IMG/VR virus record: IMGVR_UViG_3300042402_005128
Location: 1 to 23,170 of that record
Strand: one strand, 5' to 3'
Length of the DNA: 23,170 nucleotides
Origin: a virus
This document shows positions 15,624 to 22,030 of the stretch, in pieces (positions within the stretch are counted from its first letter, which is position 1; each line of letters begins with the position of its first letter). The position numbers and the translations under genes were made by a program. Below the pieces are notes generated by a model, which was given only the letters and a program-made list of their open reading frames with translations, had not been told where the DNA came from and made no database searches.

Positions 15624-16130
15624 ATGAAAAATAACACGAAAGTTAGATTGCATTTATCAAAGCAATTGTTCGAATCTCTTGCCAAGCAGGTGTTGGCTGA
15701 AGCCAAGAAAGGCGACATGTCAGGCGGTGCCTATACTGAGGCTGTAAAAGCTCCTAAAGCACCTAAAGCTCCCAAAGCCCCTAAGGCTGATAAAGAAGTA
15801 AAAGAGATGGAGACTATGACAGCAGAAGCTCCTGTGAAGAAAGATAAAGAGCAGGTTAAAGAGTTCGCTGAACCTATTCAGCAGCTTTTTTCTGACCCCG
15901 AGACTTTTCAATCTTTCTTAAAGAGTCTAGCAGTACTTGGTACTAGTGGTGCCGCTATCGCCGGTCTTATTAAAGTAGGTGTTAAAAAAATGGCATCTAA
16001 GTTAAAGAAAGATCCTAAGTATGCTGGTAAGTCTGATCAAGAGATTGAGAAGATGATAGGCCAAGAGCTTACAGGTAAAGTGCAACAAACTGCAGGCGGT
16101 TCTGGCGAAGGCGGACTTCTTGGAAAGTAA
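15624..16130 (+). CDS. hypothetical protein with KAP repeats and one hydrophobic segment
   Basis: A 168-residue protein of no family known to me. Residues 1-30 are basic and probably helical (VRLHLSKQLFESLAKQVLAE). Residues about 42-55 are a Lys-Ala-Pro repeat (KAP four times in a row, then KAD). Residues about 99-120 (FLKSLAVLGTSGAAIAGLIKV) are hydrophobic enough for one membrane or fusion-like helix. The C-terminus is charged, then Gly-rich. It starts 18 bases after the sheath stop with no late-type motif of its own, so it is probably transcribed with the sheath. A minor tail protein is possible. Confidence 0.7.
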   Translation: MKNNTKVRLHLSKQLFESLAKQVLAEAKKGDMSGGAYTEAVKAPKAPKAPKAPKADKEVKEMETMTAEAPVKKDKEQVKEFAEPIQQLFSDPETFQSFLKSLAVLGTSGAAIAGLIKVGVKKMASKLKKDPKYAGKSDQEIEKMIGQELTGKVQQTAGGSGEGGLLGK

Positions 16131-16146
16131 GTTTTGTATTAACAGA

Positions 16147-16154
16147 TATTTATA
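16147..16154 (+). promoter_or_regulatory. late-type motif TATTTATA before the tube gene
   Basis: TATTTATA in GATATTTATATAAAAC, 16 bases before the tube ATG at 16171. Confidence 0.6.
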
Positions 16155-16170
16155 TAAAACATAGAATAAA

Positions 16171-16656
16171 ATGCCAGTATTAGATCCAAATGAAATAATG
16201 TTTACGGCCTATGAACCAACGGTTCAGAACCGCTTTATCATGTATATTGACGGCATTCCTTCTTTCATGATTAAGAGTGCTACTGCACCTAACGTGAACT
16301 TGAATGAAGTTAAGCTTGACCACATCAACATCTACCGTAAGATCAAGGGCAAGGCCGAGTGGCAAGATATGACCTTGAATCTTTATAACCCAATCTCTCC
16401 TTCCGGTCAACAGGCCTGTATGGAGTGGATTCGTTTATCACACGAGTCTGTAACAGGACGTGATGGATATTCTGACTTCTACAAGAAGGATTTAAATCTA
16501 TCAATCCTAGGTCCAGTAGGTGATGTAGTATCAGAATGGATTATTAAAGGCGCTTTCATCAAAACCGCAAACTTCGGATCTTACGATTGGTCAAACCAAG
16601 ATGCAATCACAATCGAGCTTGGTATTGGAATGGATTACTGTATCCTCAACTACTAA
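16171..16656 (+). CDS. tail tube protein (T4 gp19-like)
   Basis: At 161 residues it has the size of T4 gp19 (163). The order of features fits the tube family: an N-terminal arm (MPVLDPNEIMFTAYEP), RFIMYIDGIPSFMIKSATAP (21-40), the long beta hairpin with IYRKIKGKAEWQDMTLNLYNP, a helix (QQACMEWIRLSHES) and the final strands (GAFIKTANFGSYDW). Subunits stack as hexameric rings to form the rigid inner tube through which DNA passes. It has its own late-type motif, A-rich leader (AGAATAAAATG) and a strong terminator 24 bases after the stop, so it can be a single-gene, high-level transcript. Confidence 0.93.
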   Translation: MPVLDPNEIMFTAYEPTVQNRFIMYIDGIPSFMIKSATAPNVNLNEVKLDHINIYRKIKGKAEWQDMTLNLYNPISPSGQQACMEWIRLSHESVTGRDGYSDFYKKDLNLSILGPVGDVVSEWIIKGAFIKTANFGSYDWSNQDAITIELGIGMDYCILNY

Positions 16657-16679
16657 ACGATCTATATTTTATTACAAGA

Positions 16680-16702
16680 CCCCGCCACAAGCGGGGTTTT
16701 TT
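16680..16702 (+). terminator. rho-independent terminator after the tube gene
   Basis: CCCCGC (16680-16685), loop CACAA, GCGGGG (16691-16696), then six T. A perfect 6-bp GC-rich stem. Confidence 0.93.
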
Positions 16703-16724
16703 ATTGGAAAGAGAATTTCCGTAC

Positions 16725-16732
16725 TATTTATT
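16725..16732 (+). promoter_or_regulatory. late-type motif TATTTATT before the glycine-rich gene
   Basis: TATTTATT 27 bases before the ATG at 16760 and directly after the tube terminator, so it should restart transcription. Confidence 0.6.
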
Positions 16733-16759
16733 AATGCATCATTCTAAACTAAATAAAAC

Positions 16760-17956
16760 ATGGCGATAACATTATCTGGTGGCGTAATTAATACCTTCAC
16801 TTCAGGTGCAGTTAATTATAAATCACATACTTTTACAGGAAGTATCGGTCAATTAACCGTAACAGGAACCGGCACTCAAGCCGTACAATTTTTACTTGTA
16901 GGCGGCGGCGGTGGCGGCGCAAGAGGTGCAGGCGGTACTTCTAATACTACCGATCACGGAAACGGCGGCGGCGGCGGTGGAGTATTTTATACCGCATCCT
17001 ATGTTATCGGTACTACATATCCAACCTGGAGTGTTTTAGTTGGAGACGGAGGTCTTGGAGGATCGAACGCAGCTGCTGCTACCGTTGGGGGAATAACCAC
17101 TTTCTTAGGTCCAGCGGTTAACGCTAAAGCTATAACTAGCTCACTTTTTGCCGATGGAGCATTTTTCCAATTAACCGGATCAGTGACAGGTACATTCTTT
17201 GTAACCTCTAGCACTACACAAGTTGATGCTGCACCAATCTACTACGTAATTACTGGTTCTACTGCTAACTTAACAGCTACAGCTATTGCAACTAAGATCA
17301 ACAGTCTACCCGCTTTCAACATTACTGCTTCAGCATCTGCTTCTAATCTACTGATGACAGCAAGTATTGCAGGCACTGCTGGAAATAGCTTTAGATATGT
17401 AAGTAGTTCATTTACCTTAGCCTTCACTGGAGGTATAAATGAAACAAGATTCACAGGTTCATATGGCGGATTTGGCGGACAACCCGAAGGAGGCGTCGGC
17501 GCATCAGGTGGCGGTAGCTTCCCAACAGGTGCTGCAGCAATCTTTGGAGCAGAGGGAACCGCAGGCGGTGCTCAAAAAGGCAAATCAGGTGCCGGCGGCG
17601 GTGGTGCCGCTAGTGCAGGAAGCGATGCATATACAATCTTCGATAATCCTTTTACATTCTATAACGGAGGTAATGGAGGAGCAGGCCGCGCATTCACAAT
17701 CGAAGACGGAACTACTAAACATTATGGTTCCGGAGGCGGTGGAGGCGGATGGGTAAATGTAGGACCAGGCGGCGGAGGAACAGGCGGGAACGGAGTCGGC
17801 GGCGATGGCGGTTCCGGAGTACAAGCACCCGGTAAAAACGGCCTAGCCAATAGAGGCGGAGGCGGTGGCGGCGGAGCTCTCTCCGATCAATCATCTAACT
17901 GGGGGGCTGGCGGAAACGGAGGCTCTGGCGTAGTAGTGATTACTTATACAGTCTAA
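16760..17956 (+). CDS. glycine-rich adhesin-like tail protein with a sheath-type insert
   Basis: A 398-residue protein. Residues about 1-45 are a beta-rich start (HTFTGSIGQLTVTGTGTQAV). The Gly-rich parts (about 50-130 and 230-398) hold runs of up to seven glycines and end GGNGGSGVVVITYTV. That is the 'GGSG(I/V)V(I/V)IxY' signature of glycine-rich phage and bacterial surface domains, which resemble polyglycine-sandwich receptor-binding tips. Residues about 133-228 are a module (TATAIATKINS ... TASIAGTAGNSF) matching the insert of the sheath gene. The gene has its own late-type motif and lies between two strong terminators, so it is an independent unit. A virion decoration or host-binding role is likely. 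Its GC-rich glycine codons make the DNA locally richer in GC. Confidence 0.8.
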   Translation: MAITLSGGVINTFTSGAVNYKSHTFTGSIGQLTVTGTGTQAVQFLLVGGGGGGARGAGGTSNTTDHGNGGGGGGVFYTASYVIGTTYPTWSVLVGDGGLGGSNAAAATVGGITTFLGPAVNAKAITSSLFADGAFFQLTGSVTGTFFVTSSTTQVDAAPIYYVITGSTANLTATAIATKINSLPAFNITASASASNLLMTASIAGTAGNSFRYVSSSFTLAFTGGINETRFTGSYGGFGGQPEGGVGASGGGSFPTGAAAIFGAEGTAGGAQKGKSGAGGGGAASAGSDAYTIFDNPFTFYNGGNGGAGRAFTIEDGTTKHYGSGGGGGGWVNVGPGGGGTGGNGVGGDGGSGVQAPGKNGLANRGGGGGGGALSDQSSNWGAGGNGGSGVVVITYTV

Positions 17957-17975
17957 TTGATTCTCAATAAGTTAG

Positions 17976-18002
17976 AAAGCCGCCTAAAAAGCGGCTTTTT
18001 TT
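17976..18002 (+). terminator. rho-independent terminator after the glycine-rich gene
   Basis: AAAGCCGC (17976-17983), loop CTAAAAA, GCGGCTTT (17991-17998), then continuing T. A perfect 8-bp stem ending in a T run. Confidence 0.93.
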
Positions 18003-18037
18003 ATGTAAAAAGTTGATTATTAGAGATTAAACACTTA

Positions 18038-18044
18038 TATTTAG
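18038..18044 (+). promoter_or_regulatory. variant late-type motif TATTTAG
   Basis: TATTTAG, one base off the consensus, 16 bases before the ATG at 18061 and downstream of the second terminator. Confidence 0.4.
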
Positions 18045-18060
18045 GTATAAAATAAATGTT

Positions 18061-18366
18061 ATGAGTACGTCAACTTTTTTCGTGTTATTACCGATTACTC
18101 TTATTATCCTAGTATTAATGAGAGTTTTCTGGTTAGAGCTATTGAGTATTATTATAGTTTTAAAAATCTTATTCTATCTCTCAATTTTATCTTTTGGTTC
18201 AGCTATTATTTGGTCTATTGGAATTAATAACGATCAAGAAGGCTTTTGGACTTGCTGGCTATTTTTTGGTATCGTTTATCTAGTTGCAACTGCTCTCGTA
18301 TTCGGAATCTTGAGAAATATCTTCGATATGGGAGTAGATTTGATTAGGTATATTTTTAAACTATAA
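18061..18366 (+). CDS. small multi-pass membrane protein, unknown function
   Basis: A 101-residue, very hydrophobic protein with about three membrane segments (about 6-22, 25-58 as one or two helices, and 65-85). A polar loop GINNDQEGFW (about 54-63) and a short basic/amphipathic end (DLIRYIFKL) complete it. It has no recognisable family motif. A holin or a superinfection-related membrane protein would fit the size and topology, but nothing in the sequence decides this. It lies alone between a terminator and the late-type motif of the chaperone gene, and its leader is A/T-rich (AAATAAATGTTATG). It interrupts the usual tube-chaperone-tape order together with the glycine-rich gene. Confidence 0.72.
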   Translation: MSTSTFFVLLPITLIILVLMRVFWLELLSIIIVLKILFYLSILSFGSAIIWSIGINNDQEGFWTCWLFFGIVYLVATALVFGILRNIFDMGVDLIRYIFKL

Positions 18367-18389
18367 CGATAGAAAAGCTAATTTCGATA

Positions 18390-18397
18390 TATTTATG
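18390..18397 (+). promoter_or_regulatory. late-type motif TATTTATG before the chaperone gene
   Basis: TATTTATG 22 bases before the ATG at 18420. The 15 bases AGAAAAGCTAATTTC at 18371-18385 upstream are identical to 2769-2783. Confidence 0.55.
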
Positions 18398-18419
18398 TAT
18401 ATATAACTAAATTAAGATT

Positions 18420-19172
18420 ATGTCAGAAAAATTCACTCTCCCTACAGAAGTTATCGAACTTCCATCCCTAGGTAAAGTTTACGAAACCGAAAACCCTCTC
18501 TCTTCCGGTACTATCGAAATGAAGTATATGACAGCACGCGAGGAAGATATTCTCACCAATGTAAACCTGTTAAAACAAGGGATCGCTATTGAAAAGATGT
18601 TACAGTCGTTGATCAAATCTCCCATTAAATATGAAGATCTATTATTGGGAGACAGGAACGCCCTTCTCATTGCCTCTCGTATTCTGGCTTACGGATCTAA
18701 CTACTCTTTTGAATTCGTAGATTCAGAAACAGAATCGAAAGAGACGGTCACAATCGATTTGCAAAATCTAAAGAATAAAGAAGTAGATCATTCTATCTTT
18801 AATAATAAGAATGAATTTACCTTTGAACTCCCATATTCAAAAAATGTAGTCACCTTTCGACTATTGACTGTAGGAGATGAAAAAGCTATTGATGCAGAAA
18901 TGAAAGGATTAAAGAAAGCAAATTTAGCTGCTGGTGAGATTACTACCCGTCTCAAGAAACAGATTCTATCTGTAAATGGAAACTATGAAGCAAAAGCCGT
19001 TAGAGATTTCATTGATAATTACTTAATCGCTAAAGACTCTAGCCCACTAAGAGCATATATTGGTAAAATAACCCCGGATATAGACCTAACAATCAGCTTC
19101 ACGCTCGCCTCGGGCAAAGAAGTAGAGCAAATGCTACCGCTGACGGCGGAATTTTTTTTTCCCGGGGGTTGA
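18420..19172 (+). CDS. tail assembly chaperone / T4 baseplate (gp26-like) protein
   Basis: A 250-residue protein. Its N-terminus (VIELPSLGKVY at 11-21, then GTIEMKYMTAREEDILTN at about 30-47, and a helical region) follows the pattern of T4-type gp26/baseplate-hub and tail-chaperone proteins: 'LPS.G..Y......I.....T..EE..L'. The remainder contains FTFELPYSKNVVTFRLLTVG and ends TLASGKEVEQMLPLTAEFFF. It sits directly before the tape-measure gene, where tailed phages keep the tape-measure chaperone. The ORF ends in a T9 run followed by CCC GGG GGT TGA. A conserved-looking continuation lies in the +1 (or -2) frame from 19144, so the short form may be the unshifted product of a frameshifting pair. 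The exact T4 counterpart is uncertain. Confidence 0.78.
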   Translation: MSEKFTLPTEVIELPSLGKVYETENPLSSGTIEMKYMTAREEDILTNVNLLKQGIAIEKMLQSLIKSPIKYEDLLLGDRNALLIASRILAYGSNYSFEFVDSETESKETVTIDLQNLKNKEVDHSIFNNKNEFTFELPYSKNVVTFRLLTVGDEKAIDAEMKGLKKANLAAGEITTRLKKQILSVNGNYEAKAVRDFIDNYLIAKDSSPLRAYIGKITPDIDLTISFTLASGKEVEQMLPLTAEFFFPGG

Positions 19173-19431
19173 GTACCGGCAAATATACAAACGAGAAGTA
19201 TTTGAACTCACCTACCACGGAGGAGGTGGCTTTTCCTGGTCTGAAGTAATGGAAATGCCTGTTACTGAACGTAGGTTAAATCTACGGTTTATAAATGAGC
19301 ATTTAGAAAAACTTCAAGAAATTAGAAAAGAACAGCAAACTGTTACTGCAGATAAACCTTTGGTTTCTAAGCCAAACATTAAGCCTAAAGAAGAAACTCC
19401 TACCTATACTTCCAAGGTAAAAAAACGATAA
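19144..19431 (+). CDS. frameshifted C-terminal extension of the tail assembly chaperone
   Basis: This frame is open from 19144, overlaps the previous ORF through its T9 run (19152-19160), and has no ATG until 19249. The codons before that ATG are clearly coding-like: EYRQIYKREVFELTYHGGGG, then FSWSEVMEMPVTERRLNLRF. This matches the 'iFxLxYhGgFsxxxxxxMPxxxRR' pattern of tail-chaperone C-terminal domains. A shift on the T run, +1 or -2, would give a fusion of about 336 residues. The end (KPLVSKPNIKPKEETPTYTS, then KVKKR) is basic and disordered. Alternatives are a true small gene starting at 19249, or one continuous gene broken by a homopolymer sequencing error. It stops 28 bases before the tape-measure gene. 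Confidence 0.72.
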   Translation, partial: RRNFFFPGVEYRQIYKREVFELTYHGGGGFSWSEVMEMPVTERRLNLRFINEHLEKLQEIRKEQQTVTADKPLVSKPNIKPKEETPTYTSKVKKR

Positions 19432-19437
19432 ATAATC

Positions 19438-19445
19438 TATTTATT
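19438..19445 (+). promoter_or_regulatory. late-type motif TATTTATT before the tape-measure gene
   Basis: TATTTATT 14 bases before the ATG at 19460, the shortest spacing in the set together with 12982. Confidence 0.55.
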
Positions 19446-19459
19446 TCTATAGATAGAGT

Positions 19460-21787
19460 ATGGCTGTTTCTCAAAATCCACAGAATCCACAAAATCCTCA
19501 ACGGACTCCTCAAGAGCAAGAAGCTAGAGAGCAAGTGCGTTATCTTGATGAACAGGCTTTAAGTCTAAAAAATATACTCAGCCTCAAAAGACAGATTAGT
19601 AAAGCAGATAAGGAAGAGCAGAACCTAAGGGAACAAATTGTTAATTTAGGAAGACAGCAAGCTAGAAACGCTATCGACTATAAGCAACAGACTGAGTTTA
19701 TTAAACAACTTCAGGATGATTTGCGAGACAACATACTACAAGGAAACGCTTCAAGCGTAAGAGCTCTAAAAGTGCAAATTACAATGGAGCAAGCAAGAGC
19801 AGCAGAAATGAAAAAGACTGCTGGAGGAGCTCTTGCAGCCCAAGCTTTAGAAGCTAAGAAAAGAAAAGATGCCTTAACGGCAGAAAGAAATCTAGTAAAA
19901 GACATTAATAGCAAGCGAAACATTGGAACTAGGCTGATGGATTTGTTTAAGTCTAAAGAAGCCCGACAACGACAGATAGATCTAGCTAGAGCCCAGACAC
20001 AGGGAGGTGCCAATCTACCTCCAGGCGGCGGTGCTGGAGGAGGAAAAGGAGCAGCAGCTGCAGCAGCCGGAGCCGGCCTTTTTGGAGGAATCGCTGCAGG
20101 ACTCATGGCTGGTGCAAAAGCTCTCATGGGACCTTTAAAGGCATTAGGCGGTTTAGCACAAAAAGCTATTGTAGCTCCTTTTGCTGATGCAGCACAATTG
20201 CTTACCGGTGAGAACTTTGGTATGGGAAGCGGTAAGGTAAGAACAACTGGTGTCGGAGGACTGCTAGGGGGTGTTCAAGAATTTGCAAGTGCAATACCTA
20301 TAATCGGAGGGTTAATGGGAAGTCTCGTAGGCGTAGTAAAGACTATAGTCGAAGGTATTCTCGGTATCGAACAAGGTATTTTTAGGTTTGCAAGAGCAAT
20401 AAACGTTTCTTACGGACAGGCAAATCGAATGAGAAGTTCATTTGCTGCAATAGCAGCAAGTAGCGGTAATATTGCAATCAATGCCGATAGGATGATGCAA
20501 TCTCAAGCAGAGATTGGCAATCAGCTAGGGATCAATAAACAGCTTAGCGGCGATATCTTAAAGAACGACGTACTACTTAGAGACGTAGTAGGTACAGAAG
20601 CCGAAATCAGACAATCGATTGCAGCTACATCTATTACTTCAGGTAAGAATGCAATTAAACTTACCCAAAGTCTTATAGGTACTGTAGGAGTGTTCAACAA
20701 ACTAAGAGGTACTAGTTTTAGCTTTAACGGTATAATGAAAGAAGCAGCTAAATTGACAGGTGTTATAGGATTGACCTTTTCTAAGTACCCGGAGAAAATA
20801 GCAAAAGCTCTAATGTCGGCCAAAGCTCTAGGAATGGAGTTACAGCAATTAGACTCAATCGGAAGTAGTCTATTGGACTTTGAGACTAGTATCAGTAAAG
20901 AGATGGAAGCCCAGGTTTTGACAGGGAGGGAAATGAATCTAACTCTTGCAAGAGAGGCAGCATTAAATAACGACTATGCCACTCTCACAGAAGAAATCGC
21001 AAAAAACGTAGGTGATTCAACTCAGTTTTTAGAACTAAATAGAATACAACAAGAGGCTATCGCCGAATCAGTAGGAATGACTGCTAACAGTCTCGCCGAT
21101 GTTCTTAAGAAGCAAGAGCTATATAAACAGTTAGGTGCAACTGACTTAAAAACCTTCCATGAAAAGATAGCACTTCTAGAAAAGCAAGGTAAGACTCAAG
21201 AACAAATTAGCGCAATGATCGGTAAGGACGCATACAATGCATATACGCAAATATCTACGGCAGAAAGACTTACCGAAATTCTCGAAGGAATGAAAAGAAC
21301 CTTTGTTGAACTTATAAGACAATCAGGTATATTTGATTTCATAACCAAACCAGAAAAGATTACTGCTTTTGTAAGAGCACTTGCCGATAAGTTGGCTAGT
21401 GTTATAGACATTGTAGGTAGAATTGTAGCCGGAATAATGGAAGGAGTAGCATATGTAGTTGGTTTATTTAGCGATCAAAAAGCACAGGAAATAAGATCAT
21501 TAGCCGGCTCTGTTAGAGCAGGTACCGGTACTTTTGCTGAAAGTATGAGAATAGCCACAGGGGCTATGGGAGGTACTCCTGCACCCTCGGTAGGTACAAC
21601 TGTCGAAAACACTACCCGTCAACAAGCAGCAGCTACAGCTACCAAAACAGCAGAAGCTAAAAGTGCAGCAGCACAACAACAAGGTAGACCTTTAGTACTA
21701 AATAACTACTTACAAGTTGATAAAGATGTTCTTGCAAAAAATACTGTCGAGGCATTTCCTCGGCAGTGGCAAACATATTTACAGTAA
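19460..21787 (+). CDS. tail tape-measure protein
   Basis: A 775-residue protein with tape-measure architecture. After a short Asn-Pro-Gln repeat (QNPQNPQNPQ, 5-14) come about 150 residues of charged helix and coiled coil. A Gly/Ala linker follows (about 180-200), then hydrophobic segments at about 200-235, 277-310 and 648-670, with long helices between (for example LMSAKALGMELQQLDSIGSS). A Thr/Ala/Gln-rich stretch then leads to the C-terminal motif VLNNYLQVDKDVLAKNT. The protein spans the tube lumen, sets tail length and is ejected ahead of the DNA. At about 0.15 nm per residue, 775 residues would mean a tail of roughly 115 nm. It follows the chaperone gene, as expected, and has its own late-type motif and no Shine-Dalgarno sequence. 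Confidence 0.88.
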   Translation: MAVSQNPQNPQNPQRTPQEQEAREQVRYLDEQALSLKNILSLKRQISKADKEEQNLREQIVNLGRQQARNAIDYKQQTEFIKQLQDDLRDNILQGNASSVRALKVQITMEQARAAEMKKTAGGALAAQALEAKKRKDALTAERNLVKDINSKRNIGTRLMDLFKSKEARQRQIDLARAQTQGGANLPPGGGAGGGKGAAAAAAGAGLFGGIAAGLMAGAKALMGPLKALGGLAQKAIVAPFADAAQLLTGENFGMGSGKVRTTGVGGLLGGVQEFASAIPIIGGLMGSLVGVVKTIVEGILGIEQGIFRFARAINVSYGQANRMRSSFAAIAASSGNIAINADRMMQSQAEIGNQLGINKQLSGDILKNDVLLRDVVGTEAEIRQSIAATSITSGKNAIKLTQSLIGTVGVFNKLRGTSFSFNGIMKEAAKLTGVIGLTFSKYPEKIAKALMSAKALGMELQQLDSIGSSLLDFETSISKEMEAQVLTGREMNLTLAREAALNNDYATLTEEIAKNVGDSTQFLELNRIQQEAIAESVGMTANSLADVLKKQELYKQLGATDLKTFHEKIALLEKQGKTQEQISAMIGKDAYNAYTQISTAERLTEILEGMKRTFVELIRQSGIFDFITKPEKITAFVRALADKLASVIDIVGRIVAGIMEGVAYVVGLFSDQKAQEIRSLAGSVRAGTGTFAESMRIATGAMGGTPAPSVGTTVENTTRQQAAATATKTAEAKSAAAQQQGRPLVLNNYLQVDKDVLAKNTVEAFPRQWQTYLQ

Positions 21788-21798
21788 AAACGAAGTGT

Positions 21799-22029
21799 AT
21801 GGCAATACTACAGCAAATAAGAAACTCGAATTTAAGTAAGCAAGGTAAGACTAATCCTTCCGGTCAATTTGAAGGGGTACCTGCTAACGTTGCAGCTGTA
21901 CTAAGAGGATCATCAGTACCTCTAAGTTCACCTGCTATTCCTCCAGTACAGAGGCCTATCGACGCCGTTTATGAAGCCCTACCTCAACCAACTTATTTAA
22001 CTTTCCTACAAGCAGCTAACAAGAAGTAA
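21799..22029 (+). CDS. small hypothetical tail-region protein
   Basis: A 76-residue protein starting MAILQQIRNSNLSKQGKTNP. An in-frame ATG at 21766 would overlap the tape-measure gene by 22 bases and add eleven residues. The start at 21799 sits 11 bases after the tape-measure stop and is preferred. The middle is Pro/Ser-rich (AAVLRGSSVPLSSPAIPPVQ) and the end is PTYLTFLQAANKK. No family is recognised. It is followed after one base by the next ATG, so it is part of the tape-measure operon and probably a minor tail or baseplate protein. Confidence 0.68.
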   Translation: MAILQQIRNSNLSKQGKTNPSGQFEGVPANVAAVLRGSSVPLSSPAIPPVQRPIDAVYEALPQPTYLTFLQAANKK

Positions 22030-22030
22030 A

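Noticed and set aside
16587-16769. 60-codon ORF running from the tube gene across the terminator
   Set aside because: It overlaps the tube gene out of frame and passes through a strong terminator stem; no start signal.
17439-17756. Plus-strand ORF of 105 codons within the glycine-rich gene
   Set aside because: Out-of-frame reading of Gly-rich codons; the enclosing frame has recognisable domains and start and end signals.
19711-20127. 138-codon minus-strand ORF opposite the tape-measure gene
   Set aside because: Low-complexity Ala/Pro sequence antisense to the Ala/Gly-rich coding region; no supporting signal.
21766-21798. Upstream ATG for the gene after the tape measure
   Set aside because: It would overlap the tape-measure C-terminus out of frame. 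The ATG at 21799 gives a normal 11-base gap.
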